Source of the DNA: Mytilus edulis
Taxonomy: Eukaryota; Mollusca; Bivalvia; Mytilida; Mytilidae
NCBI RefSeq assembly: GCF_963676685.1
Contig: NC_092348.1
Span: 29,239,386 to 29,303,385 of the forward strand
Length of the DNA: 64,000 nt
Direction of reading: 5' to 3'
This document shows positions 44,309 to 55,272 of this stretch, one piece after another. The notes under the pieces are model-generated. The model saw nothing but the letters and a program-made list of their open reading frames with translations, had not been told where the DNA came from and ran no database searches. The position numbers and the translations under genes were made by a program. Numbering within the stretch: position 1 is the stretch's first letter; each line of letters begins with the position of its first letter.

Positions 44309-44414
44309 CAAGTGACTTGCTTTTTTCCAAAACCGAAACCAACTGGACAGTGATTACTATTGATAAGTGAGTTACATTTCACCTTATATAATTGAGCTTT
44401 TGGTGTTGTTATAC
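44309..44414 (-). CDS. Possible internal exon of an unknown gene
   Basis: This 106 bp minus-strand segment has a strong acceptor (TAGTTCTTTTAG) and a consensus donor (TG|GTGAGT). Only one of its three frames is open; it encodes TPKAQLYKVKCNSLINSNHC and PVGFGFGKKQVTW with two Cys. The donor phase would be compatible with the exon holding the carboxypeptidase start, 12.7 kb downstream, but that exon already starts with a signal peptide. I do not recognise the sequence. Confidence 0.3.
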
Positions 44415-44789
44415 CTAAAAGAACTAGAAAAGAATATTAACTTTAACGTGATCGGTTATTAAGATTGTTCCAGTCAGAAAAATACTAAATTCACATGAGT
44501 ATGACCTTCCAGACAACGACATTTTTTACATAAACACAGTCAGAAACCCGGTTGAAATAGAACAAAAGATCACAAAAGAATCGAAGCTCTTTGTTAGAGA
44601 AGGCGATAAATGTGTACTGTATTGTTTACTATAGTGACAAAAATTTTAAAAGTTAATAGAAACGAACAAAATTACAATTTTCTTCTCAATTACGAGGTTT
44701 TTTATTTTAAAAACACCATTTGCATAAGTTTTCAATTTATCTAGTACATAGTTAAGCAGAACAATTAGATTTCAAGTCGACGACATGGG
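44415..44789. other. Intergenic, no gene seen
   Basis: AT-rich sequence without recognisable features. Confidence 0.4.
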
Positions 44790-45375
44790 TATCTTTCAAG
44801 TTGGATGATGAAAATGCATAACCTCCGATTTTTTTAAAAACATTACCACGGACGGAAAACATACCAATCTATTAGTCCAAAAATTTTCGTGTCTGCCCTT
44901 CCATTATGTGACTCGAGCAAAAATTCCAAAAAATGGGTAACAATTGTATCGAAAAGAGAAAATCGAGTGCACCTTTTTATGTTAGGGCGTGTTTGAGTTG
45001 AATATTTTGTCTTGATATCGTATAAAGTAAGAATATTTCATACATCGTCTCGCTTCAGATTCTATTATTTTTATATATCACTGCTACAGATTGACTTTAT
45101 AACACAAAAAAATAACAGCACTAAAAGATGAAATATATGGGTCAAGTGAAATACCTATCTAATGAGTCACAAAAACAGAGAAGGTGTGTTCGAGTAGCTA
45201 ATTTTTTACTGAAAGTACTTGACGACAGTCTTTCAAGTTGGATGATGAAAATGCATATCTTTGAAAAAATATAATTTTTTGTGTGTGAAAACTAAGGTTT
45301 ATAGTCTTTATACACTAAAAAAAATCTAGTCTGCCCTTCCAAGAAATTTTTAATTAGAATTTTTTTAAATGTTTA
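44790..45375. repeat. Old duplication, units about 435 bp apart
   Basis: TCTTTCAAGTTGGATGATGA followed by AAATGCATA occurs near 44796 and 45230. GTCTGCCCTTCCA follows each at about 100 bp, and a GTGT(T/C)(T/C)GAGT phrase also recurs. The intervening sequence has diverged. Confidence 0.6.
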
Positions 45376-45769
45376 TGAATTTTCGAAAATTCCTCCTGAC
45401 AACCGATCAGACAATAGTTTTAAGTTGAATCAATGCAGACAAAATCATTGACTGATGCTGATTAGCTAGTTGATACATTTGTCTTTTAAAATACAACTGA
45501 CATATAAGGATCGTAATGGTGCAATGTGGATAAATTTATCGGTTTCCATGAGCAAAATTGGTAGCGCGTCATCCCTACAATGGCTTCCATTTCTACGATT
45601 GTGAAAATGAACTGGCGTAATGGGGAGATAATTCTGACGAAGTAGAATCCTGACTGAACATGTAGGAAATATTCATGTTTATCAATTTCCCCATGCAGCA
45701 GTATGTGGATGATGAGAATATCGATGGAATAATTTCACACAATGACACCTTCTAAGTCCTCATAGACAA

Positions 45770-46366
45770 AACCAATGCAACCACATTGTTGCTACTTAGT
45801 CGTCACAGACACTACACGGCGGCATGCACAGACTAATGAGCCACATGGCATCCCCTTGTAGTAAGTAAGTCGTCAAGGACATAACCAAGCCATCACCTTG
45901 AAATTACTTAGTCGTCAAAGACATTAAACATGGCACCCCCTTGAAGGAACTAAGTCTTAAAAAACATAACCAAGCCATCACTTTCGAGTGACTTAGTTAT
46001 CAAAAAAATAACACATGCCATCCCCTTGTAACTAAGTCGTCAAAGACATCCAATCCATCACCTTGATATTACCAAGTCGTCAAAGACACTACACATGGCA
46101 TCCCCTTGTTTGACATAACCAAGCCATCACCTTGAAATTACCTTGAAATTACTTAGTCATCAAAAACATTACACATGACATCCCAATGTTGTAACTAAAT
46201 CGCCAAAGACATAAAACCATCACCTTGAAATTACCTAGTCGTCAAAGACACTACACATGTATGGCATCCCCTTGTAGTAAATTAGTCGTCAAAGACATAA
46301 CTTAACCATAACTTTTAAGTGACTTAGTCATCAAAAACATTACATATAGCATCCCCTTGTGGGATC
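45770..46366. repeat. Degenerate tandem repeat of about 83 bp, about seven units
   Basis: CATGGCATCCCCTTG-type phrases lie at 45844, 45929, 46014, 46094, 46174, about 46260 and 46346 (spacing 80-87). Between them alternate GTCGTCAAAGACAT and CCATCACCTTGAAATTACTT phrases. The half-unit motif TAGTCGTCAAAGACA appears twice per unit, so each unit is itself an old duplication. No coding frame survives and I do not recognise the family. Confidence 0.8.
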
Positions 46367-46619
46367 TTCCAATGATGTTTTTCAGAAAAAGTACGATATG
46401 TTCGTTGACATAACCCTGGTTTATCAGCTTACTGCTAAGACACTGGTGGGGTTATATATAGTGTGAGTAGCAGCTACAAATCTACAGTATCGAATGAGTT
46501 AGGAAACGTATATCCCATACGCAGATGATTTAGGTATATTGCTACTAAGGTGGGGCCCCGGGGGATTGATAATTCTAAGATTAAAATCGTCTCCTTTGCT
46601 TAAGTTTAATTCTATTTGT

Positions 46620-47690
46620 TCAAGTTGATTAGGTTGCAAAGATTTTTGTAAAAGATTACAAAAAATTACGAAAATTGACTATAAAGGGCATACACTCCTT
46701 AAGGGGACAATTGACTATTTTGATCATTTGACTTATTTGTAGATCTTACTTTGCTGAACATTATTGCTGTTTACAGTGTATCCCTATCTATAATAACAAA
46801 AAACTGCAAATTACATTAATAGTATGAATTCAGGGCCTGATGAACATTTTAACCCATGTCAGATTTTCGCTCTTAATGATTCAGTTCCAGAGATATAAGT
46901 CCAAAACTTCATTTTACCCTTATGTTCCATTTTAAGCCATGTTGGCCAAGTTGGTTGGCAGGAGGGGTCATCGGACACGTTTTCTAAACGAGATATCCTA
47001 ACGAAAGTTATGGCAAAGTTTGCTTAAATGTGTCTCAGTAGTTTCAGAGAAGAGGATTTTTGTAAAAGATTACATAAATTTACGATTTTTTTTCAAATTG
47101 ACTATAAAGGGAAATAACTCCTTAAGGAATCAATTGACAATTTAGGTCTTGTTGACTTATTTGTAGATCTTTCTGGTTTTCAGTTTATTTCTATTTTTAT
47201 TATTATTCAAGATAATAACCAAAAACTACAAAATTTCATTTAAATTACAAATTCCGAGGGGCAGTAACCCAACAAAGGATTGTCTGATTCGTCTGACTGA
47301 AATTTCAGGGCATATAGATCTAAATCTGGTGAGCAGTTTTATACCAGTCAAATTTGCTCTTATGCCTTAGTTTCAGAGATATAAGCCAGAAAGTGCATTG
47401 AACCCCTATGTTATATATTTTTAGCCATGTCGGCCATGTTGCATGGTTGGCAGGACACATTTTTAAAATACCCTAAAGATGATTATGGTCAAGTTAGAAC
47501 AAATTTGACTCAGTAGTTTCGGAGAAGAAGATTTTTGTAAAAGATAAAAGATTTAAGAAAAATTGTTAAAAATTGAAAAGGCAATAAAAGGGGCCAATAA
47601 ACAATTTTAGTCATGTTGACGTATTTGTAGATCTTACTTTGCTGAACATTATTTACTTAGCCCATTGGGCCAGGTGAGCTAAAAATTAGG
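46620..47690 (+). repeat. Second array of the about 500 bp repeat (degenerate)
   Basis: The landmarks of the intron 3 array recur: GATTTTTGTAAAAGAT, GTAGTTTC.GAGAAGA, TTGACTTATTTGTAGATCTT and TTTCAGGGCATATAGATCT. Spacing is about 475 bp and divergence is higher. It ends in GGGCCAGGTGAGCTAAAAAT, the same closing phrase as the intron 3 array. Confidence 0.8.
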
Positions 47691-47694
47691 CGAA

Positions 47695-48013
47695 GGAAGC
47701 CGTTTCTTGTGTTTCATTAATTTATAGTTCTGGATGATATATTAATCGAACCAAATCAGAAAAGTTTAGATTGTTAATGGAAAGAACATCATCAATATAT
47801 CTGAATGTGTAGTGAAATGATCGGGCTTCTTTAATCTTCTTGTTTTTGACTGGTGTCTGAAGGAACTCTAACTACTATGAAAATAAAGGAAGTCGACAAA
47901 AAAGGTGCACAGTTCGTACCTAAAGGAATGCCGACAATTTGTTGAAAAAAATCTACCTCCAACTCAACAAATATAAAATCAATAAGAAAGAGAAACTGTA
48001 GCGTCATGATCAC
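47695..48013 (-). pseudogene. Penelope-like (or related) reverse transcriptase fragment
   Basis: Minus-strand translation gives FVELEVDFFQQIVGIPLGTN followed by CAP, and after a frameshift EARSFHYTFRYIDDVLSINN and FSDLVRLIYHPEL. These match the fingers/palm region of an RT family common in bivalve genomes (normally VGIPMGTNCAPLLADLFLY, then FRYIDDVLS with the catalytic Asp pair). I assign it to Penelope-like elements from memory of these motifs. It is a short, broken fragment with stops. Confidence 0.75.
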
Positions 48014-48139
48014 TTGTTCCTCTGTGTAGCATGTTTTACCTTTTTGTTCACTTCTAACAAAATATGCCGAATTGTATCCAAAAACAATAAATTAGAGCGT
48101 ATGCTATCATTTTACATTGAAAGTATTGTGGTTTATTTC

Positions 48140-48322
48140 TGTTAAACGATTTTTTACTTTCAAATGAGGGATTTTATAGTTATACAGATTTGAAAAGTCC
48201 TGTTTAACGATTTTTCAATTTCAAATGAGGGATTTTATAGTTATACAGATTTGAAAAGTCCTGTTTAACGATTTTTCAATTTCAAATGAGGGATGTAATA
48301 CAGATTTGAAAAGGAAGCAAAC
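48140..48322 (+). repeat. 61 bp tandem repeat, about three copies
   Basis: TTCAAATGAGGGATTTTATA and ACAGATTTGAAAAGTCCTGT recur at about 61 bp spacing (about 48143, 48203 and 48264). The last copy lacks part of its end. Confidence 0.88.
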
Positions 48323-48489
48323 CCTGAGACGCCTCGACCTCTAGTTTCGTAGGAAAACTGACAATCCTAGTCAATTAAGATTGGAATCAAACGTTCCTGC
48401 ATGCCACGAGCGTGAAAACATAACCTCAGTGTGACATGCTAGTAATACAGTAATTGGACTATTTTGACCACCGACTTAAAGGCTGTTTT

Positions 48490-48545
48490 TGAATTGTACA
48501 TGTACATCTACGTCATTTGGTCCCATACCACATCTTTTTTACTTT
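48490..48545 (-). repeat. Repeat A end fragment
   Basis: TCATTTGGTCCCATACCACA followed by TCTTTTTTA is the reverse complement of the start of repeat A. Confidence 0.55.
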
Positions 48546-48959
48546 TACATCGAATACGGACAAATCACATATGTTTCGTTCGGGTTTACTTATTTTCGAC
48601 AAACTAAACGCCATGAACTTAGAAATATTCCTGAAAGTGATAGTTTTCGTGTTCGTGATTTCATATAATAATTAACACATTACGTGCGAGTATCATATTT
48701 TGTTGAAACACCTTTTGCAATGACGTCAGTGTGGTTTCTGAACATGGACAAATATTAATCAAATATTATTTGTGACTCTTTTGAATTAAGGAGATCAGGT
48801 ATGAACACTGACACTAAGTCAAGTAAATAATTTGAGAATAAATACATATACATGTATAATGTAATTTTATTATTCTTTTATTCACAATATATACAATGTA
48901 TGTGGTTTTTAGCTTGATTCTGACCAATGCTTATATTCCAAATATATATGTATATGCCT

Positions 48960-49062
48960 CTATTGATGTTGTTACCAATTATGTAAATCAATTGTATCTG
49001 ATTTTATGCCCTTTATGGACCCTGTAATTTGGGAAATAAAAAAAAATATTCTATTCTATTCA
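48960..49062 (+). mobile_element. Isolated 3' end of the (TATTC)n LINE family
   Basis: The phrases TTATGCCCTTTATGGACCC, TAATTTGGGAAATAAAAA and TATTCTATTCTATT match the 3' end of the LINE at 16122-18875 (TATGCCCTCCTCGGGCCC, TAATTTGGTAAATAAAAA, TATTC repeats), but in the opposite orientation. Only the 3' end is recognisable; the 5' limit is uncertain. Confidence 0.75.
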
Positions 49063-50812
49063 ACGACAATTTTCTACTCTTTCCAGATACTCACTAGGCA
49101 TACAATTGGTATACAAATGTAATAAACAGTTAATGATCTTTTGAGTTTTTTAATTTAATTTCAACTATTGACATTCTGCTTCGGTAAATTGTGCAAACCA
49201 CACCAACTATGGTCTTTAATTTAAAAATACACAATGGGAGATGAGTGCTTCATAGGAATCTCAAAATCCGTTGGAATTTCTAGCTGTTTCAATTTCAATT
49301 ATTGGGCGTTTCCAATAAGGAAGACTGTTTTGGTCAATAAAAAAATCATCCTAATAAAAAAAAAACAAAAAAAAAACGATTGTAATTTATAGCTTTTACC
49401 CAAAATTATTTTGTAAAAAGGGGTTGTTAATTTCAAAATTGTCAGTATTAAAACGGCATAACGAATTTTAGAAATAATATTAATAACGAATTCTCTTTAT
49501 ATTATACAGTGTGATTACGGTTAAAAAATTCTCTTTAACGAATTTTTAAACTTGTTTTTGTAAAAATACTAATATTTTTTCCCCTTCAAATTCGTAACAG
49601 TAATGATAATATATATTGATTGGTAAAATTCAGAAGTTATGTTTCTAGCAACAACAACAAATATGATAATAAAAATCCGGTCCCAAAATTTCCTCACCTT
49701 TACTACCAAACAGGAAATTTGACTACAGAAAGACAAGTCGTTTTCAGTTTGTTTGACTCAACAGGAAAGCACAATCTTCATTAGCTATACGCAAACGCGT
49801 ATATATATACTGTAAATATGCTTCGAAATATAGCCAAAATGTACAGGGTCGTATTCGAAATATTAATTAAATTTTCCTATTATTTAGTCAGTCAGTCATT
49901 TTGGGATCTGCATTTTAGAAACCGCACCTTTTTTTCTGACAAAAGTAAAGAAAAAATTGACATAAGTCACCTACCTTTAATTTTAATAGTTATTCCATGT
50001 AAATATTTGATTAAAAAAAAAATGTTCCTTCAACCAGATGCTAGCATGGCTTTTCAAGTGTACAGCTGCATATACAGGCCAAGCGATATTCACTTATTGC
50101 AGCGGTCACCAATTGGTCATAAATTACATATAATGGTGCATTTACTTCCATGATTAACATGCATACGATCCTTTAATTTCGTAATTGTTAAAGCTAAAAT
50201 CGGACCTGAGATGAACATTATACTAAACATTATACATCAGCAACTATCATGACGTCATTTTGTGTTAATTCAAGTTCCAGTGCAAATTTCTAGAATAACA
50301 AGTAAAATTAGCGGGTGATAATTGTTTGACCGGATGATTCGAAGTTTAAGCGGGTAATTGGTTCCGGATCTAACCGCGAAACTCAATACATGTTGACGCG
50401 CTCACTGATAGGGTTGATTCTACTGATATGACAACGCCACGTTTTGCCAAATAATCCGACAAAGCCAAAAATCTTTAAGACAGCACTTGGCAACATGAGC
50501 AAGCTACTTACAACTGAAAACGAATGAGAAATAATTACCAAATATTGACAATAATACAATTATCTTATAAGTTAGGTAGTTCAAATATCAAACGTATCAA
50601 ATTGGGTCGTTATTTCAAAGGTAAGTTCTGCAGTTAATCGATGCCGAGTTGAAGAATTTATATATTGAAAACTGAGCCAATATATGTTTCCAGGATTTAG
50701 AATAACGGATGGATGGGAAAGTAAGTGCATCTTCAGGACGAAAACAAGATAATGTTAACTCAGTATTTGCTCTTAGTCCTAAATGCTGCGTTATTAGCGG
50801 AACAGCAGCCAG
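49063..50812. other. Intergenic, no supported gene
   Basis: The 111-codon plus frame at 49818-50153 lacks recognisable motifs. A donor-like CAGTT|GTAAGT on the minus strand near 50511 has no partner exon I can identify. Confidence 0.4.
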
Positions 50813-51358
50813 GGGCGGATCCAGGATTTTGGACCAGGGGCGAAGGTTTGGGACCTTTTTTAGGCTAAAAAAAACATAAAATAAATGTAATATGCACTAT
50901 TTAAACGTTGGACAAATGTTTGGTTGATATGTTTCATCCAACAAAACTTAGGGAAGTGAGGGGTTCCAAATCAACCAAAGGCTACAAAAGACGGTCTGAA
51001 ATGACAACGAATTTATGAATGACGGTCAAAAATGAACACATAAAGGCCACACCCATCAGGCAGGTTACAGTCTGGTCTTGAAAAAAGTATTCAATATATA
51101 AGTCCGGCGAAACAGACATCATGTTCATTTAATGATAAATAATTTTGTTGGAAATTTTTGTTTCTAATAGCTAAAAAGTGGACAAGACTATCGGTAAATA
51201 CCAGCGAAAAATATCTTTATAAGTAAAGAATTGTCGTATAAAATTAAATACACGGGAAATGGCAAAGGTCTGATAAATCATTTTACAAAAAAAAAAAAGT
51301 CCGAGCAAAAGGGAGAGGGGCGTACGCCCTCTACGCCCCCCTCTGAATCCGCCACTGG
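50813..51358. mobile_element. Long MITE with family B-like ends
   Basis: AGGGGCGGATCCAGGATTTT at the left and CCTCTGAATCCGCCACTGGC at the right are inverted. At about 546 bp it is three times the length of other family B copies and could be an extended relative or two half copies. Confidence 0.6.
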
Positions 51359-51394
51359 CAGCAATCACTAAATTTCAAATAATTTGTTAATCCC

Positions 51395-51470
51395 GGACTG
51401 TGTTTGAACACCAGACCTTCTGAACTCGAAGCGAACACGTGCACGCTACCACGAGACTACTGTGACGCTA
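51395..51470 (-). repeat. tRNA-derived SINE head (candidate)
   Basis: On the minus strand, AGTCTCGTGGTAGCGTGCAC followed by TTCGAGTTCAGAAGG and GGTGTTCAAAC resembles a tRNA-like A box region and a diverged B box. No further SINE body is recognised. Confidence 0.4.
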
Positions 51471-52304
51471 ATTTTGAAAAGAATGTAAACTTTAATTTTC
51501 TTATACAGCATATCTTTATGCATGTGACTAATAATGCTTGCTTCTGGCAGACTAATCTATATGAAATATTTCAGACTTAATTTATACGTTTATATCATAA
51601 AAGAAGGTAAATCGTCATCCCTATTCAATTCATATATGTTTTCCCAAAGAAAGAGATTACACGGTATATCTTACTTTTTATAACGATTTTATAACATTTT
51701 GTTAAATTATGCTTAAATGTTTACATCAAAGTCATATGAAACGTGTACTTCACTTCTCCAAATTGATTTCTTTGTAAAAAAATATATGTGGATTCTTCTA
51801 GCAGATCAGTCCAATTCTCCATTAGGGATGATCACACACAGTCAGGACAAAACACTTTGTAGTGACGATTTCCTTAAACTGTAGGAGTCTTTTTCAACTG
51901 ATGAGACTGTATATCTCAAAAAAAATAATTGTTTGCTTGATAACATTTGGTATTCGCACAGGAGATAAATGCAGAATTGTGCATTTACTGCATTTACTTA
52001 AACAACAACTATACAGGAGACAATATCATCCAAATGTTGCAAGATCGACAACATATATCTGTTGAGTTTTGATTGATATTTTATAGACAGTCAATAATTC
52101 CAAGTACTCCATGCATCAAGTTCAGGTTTCACATTTAAGACGTGCTTCAGAATTCCTTTCGTAAGTTGCGCTGGAAATAAAGATTTTGGACCATAAAACA
52201 CATCTGAGCATACACCCTGAACAGAACAACCAAAACTGTGAAAGGTCAACTACTTTTAGTTCTATTTACATTACAATGCATCATTTAATGAAAGCGATTT
52301 TTTT
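51471..52304. other. Intergenic, no gene seen
   Basis: AT-rich sequence with small open frames only (51862-52065, 52186-52449), the latter running into the minisatellite flank. Confidence 0.4.
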
Positions 52305-53565
52305 TTATTTTCCACGAGCAAAACGAAAGGTGTATTCCTTTCCAGAGTACACGATTTCATCCCGATATTTGACAAGGTTTGTGTTGCGCAATCTTGTTTG
52401 TTTGCGATTTGCTTTGTTGTTAATCTTGTCGTCGTTCTTCTTTTGGTAATGGCTTTGTCTTTTGTTTGTTTTTAACTTCTTCTTAAATTCATTGTTTTGT
52501 CTTCTGTTTGTTTTGCACTTCTTATTGTGGTCATTGTTTTGTCTTCTATTTGTTTTGCACTTCTTATTGTGGTCATTGTTTTGTCTTCTATTTGTTTTGC
52601 ACTTCTTATTGTGGTCATTGTTTTGTCTTCTATTTGTTTTGCACTTCTTATTGTGGTCATTGTTTTGTCTTCTATTTGTTTTGCACTTCTTATTGTGGTC
52701 ATTGTTTTGTCTTCTATTTGTTTTGCACTTCTTATTGTGGTCATTGTTTTGTCTTCTATTTGTTTTGCACTTCTTCTTGTGGTCATTGTTTTGTCTTCTA
52801 TTTGTTTTGCACTTCTTATTGTGGTCATTGTTTTGTCTTCTATTTGTTTTGCACTTCTTATTGTGGTCATTGTTTTGTCTTCTATTTGTTTTGCACTTCT
52901 TATTGTGGTCATTGTTTTGTTTTCTATTTGTTTTGCACTTCTTATTGTGGTCATTGTTTTGTTTTCTATTTGTTTTGCACTTCTTCTTGTGGTCATTGTT
53001 TTGTCTTCTATTTGTTTTGCACTTCTTATTGTGGTCATTGTTTTGTCTTCTATTTGTTTTGCACTTCTTATTGTGGTCATTGTTTTGTCTTCTATTTGTT
53101 TTGCACTTCTTCTTGTGGTCATTGTTTTGTCTTCTGTTTGTTTTGCACTTCTTATTGTGGTCATTGTTTTGTTTTCTATTTGTTTTGCACTTCTTATTGT
53201 GGTCATGGTTTTGTTTTCTATTTGTTTTGCACTTCTTCTTGTGGTCATGGTTTTGTTTTCTATTTTTTTTGCACTTCTTCTTGTGGTCATGGTTTTGTTT
53301 TCTATTTGTTTTGCACTTCTTCGTGTGGTCATGGTTTTGTTTTCTATTTGTTTTGCACTTCTTCTTGTGGTCATGGTTTTGTTTTCTATTTGTTTTGCAC
53401 TTCTTCGTGTGGTCATTGTTTTGTTTTCTATTTGTTTTGCACTTCTTCTTGTGGTCATTGTTTTGTTTTCTATTTGTTTTGCACTTCTTCGTGTGGTCAT
53501 GGTTTTGTTTTCTATTTGTTTTGCACTTCTTCGTGTGGTCATGGTTTTGTTTGTTTTTCGCTTCT
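52305..53565 (-). CDS. Minus-strand open frame through the 42 bp array with a unique C-terminal tail (speculative)
   Basis: In one minus-strand frame the repeat reads as a 14-residue basic unit, NDHNKKCKTNRRQN and variants. The frame stays open for about 420 codons, then leaves the array without a break into non-repeat sequence containing NANRKQTRLRN-like residues and VKYRDEIVYSGKEYTFRFAR before a TAA at 52305-52307. There is no in-frame ATG in the repeat, so it could only be an exon or a fragment. Variants in the array change residues in every frame (N/H, N/K, R/K here), which does not favour selection for protein. Plus-strand frames are equally open. Coding is unproven. Confidence 0.15.
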
Positions 53566-54292
53566 TCCTGTGTTTATGTTTTTTTTTCTTTGGTTTGTTT
53601 TGTGCTTCTTCTTGTGGTCATGGTTTTGTTTTCTCTTTGTTTTAGCGTTTCTTCTTGTGGTCATTGTTTTGCACTTCTTCTTTTGGTCATTGTTTTGTCT
53701 TCTATTTGTTTTGCACTTCTTATTGTGGTCATTGTTTTGTCTTCTATTTGTTTTGCACTTCTTCTTGTGGTCATGGTTTTGTTTTCTATTTGTTTTGCAC
53801 TTCTTCTTGTGGTCATGGTTTTGTTTTCTATTTGTTTTGCACTTCTTCGTGTGGTCATGGTTTTGTTTTCTATTTTTTTTTGCACTTCTTCGTGTGGTCA
53901 TGGTTTTTGTTTGTTTTTCGCTTCTCCCTGTGTTCATGTTTTTTTTTTCTTTGGTTTGTTTTGTGCTTCTTCTTGTGGTCATGGTTTTGTTTTCTATTTG
54001 TTTTGCACTTCTTCTTGTGATCATGGTTATGTTTTCTATTTGTTTTGTGCTTCTTCTTGTGGTCATGGTTTTGTTTTCTATTTGTTTTAGCGCTTCTTCT
54101 TGTGGTCATGGTTTTGTTTTCTATTTGTTTTAGCGCTTCTTCTCGTGATCATGGTTTTGTTTTCTATTTGTTTTAGCGCTTCTTCTTGTGGTCATGGTTT
54201 TGTTTTCTATTTGTTTTAGCGCTTCTTCTTGTGATCATGGTTTTGTTTTCTATTTGTTTTAGCGCTTCTTCTTGTGGTCATGGTTTTGTAAT
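52470..54292. repeat. 42 bp minisatellite, about 40 units
   Basis: The unit, e.g. TTGTTTTGCACTTCTTATTG plus TGGTCATTGTTTTGTCTTCTAT, repeats with a 42 bp period. The left part mostly has the ATTG / CATTG / GTCTTC variant, and the right part the CTTG / CATGG / GTTTTC variant, with a mixed zone near 52.9-53.5 kb. Two longer related variants with a CCTGTGT(T/C)(T/C)ATG segment occur at about 53545-53640 and 53905-53990. Because 42 is a multiple of three and the unit lacks stops, very long frames exist on both strands (542 and 541 codons on plus, 356 on minus). That alone is not evidence of coding. Confidence 0.97.
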
Positions 54293-55272
54293 ATTTTTTA
54301 CAAATCTTCTTGTGGTAATGGTTGTGTCTTTTGTTTGTTTTGCGCATCTACTTAATTTGTTCATTATTCTATCTTTATATTTTAGCAATCCAATATTCTC
54401 ATTTTTTGTGTGTTCCTATTGTTTTTGTTTTCATTATTTGTTTGCCGTTTATTCTGTATTCTAGGTCCATCATTTTCTATTCTGTAAACCCCATTCAGAA
54501 CCACATGTGTGACTTAAACATTCCTTACTTTTCTTGGAAATCACTTTATAAGGATTATGTTACAAGTATGCACTGTAATTTGAACAAGTTTCATAATGTT
54601 CAGCGTTTAACTTACATTTAACAACGTTTAATTTAAACTTTATTGAGCATTCTGGCTGTGGGTGGAATATTCCGAGCTTTTTATCGCCCTTCCTTTTTAA
54701 TTTGATAACATATTAGTTCTCTTTGAAGCTACCTACAACCTGAGCCTACCACATTTTGCGCCCAAATGATTAAAGTGAAACCATGCACGCTATCCTGTTT
54801 TCAAGATGTCAAATTGAAGGTGTTCCAATTCAAAATTAGCACTGCAGTTTCTATGACAATTTCAGCGATCAGTCATATATCACATTAAGATATAAAACAT
54901 AAAAGACTTTTTGCAATACCACGATCTGTCATGCAAATTAAAATTATGATATGACCTTGTTACATGCGATATAAACCATATTTTTACGCAGAAGTAATGG
55001 TAAAAAAAAATGTCAATTTGACATGATTTAAGTATTTCCTTGTTCCATGTGATTATGTAATCAAGAAAAAAGTGAAAATAGTGCATATTGCTTAATCATT
55101 ACAAAAATAGAAGTATTGTCAATATTTACTTCCTTTTAGTGTTAGTGGATAAATTTTAAACTAAGGGTGGGGTCACTTAAAGTATGTTGGCATCTCACTA
55201 ATCGATGTCGGGTTCAAATATTGTCATTTTAAATTAAAATATAGATCTCTGATTTCGTTATACTATGGGGTA
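54293..55272. other. Intergenic, no gene seen
   Basis: Degenerate T-rich flank of the minisatellite, then AT-rich sequence without recognisable features. Confidence 0.4.

Noticed and set aside
49818-50153. 111-codon plus-strand frame
   Set aside because: No motif, biased Ile/Lys/Phe composition typical of AT-rich DNA, and no splice or promoter context.
52462-54090. 542-codon plus-strand open frame of hydrophobic LLFVLHFLLWSLFC-type repeats
   Set aside because: It is a by-product of the 42 bp minisatellite; other frames on both strands are equally open, and composition has no protein-like features.
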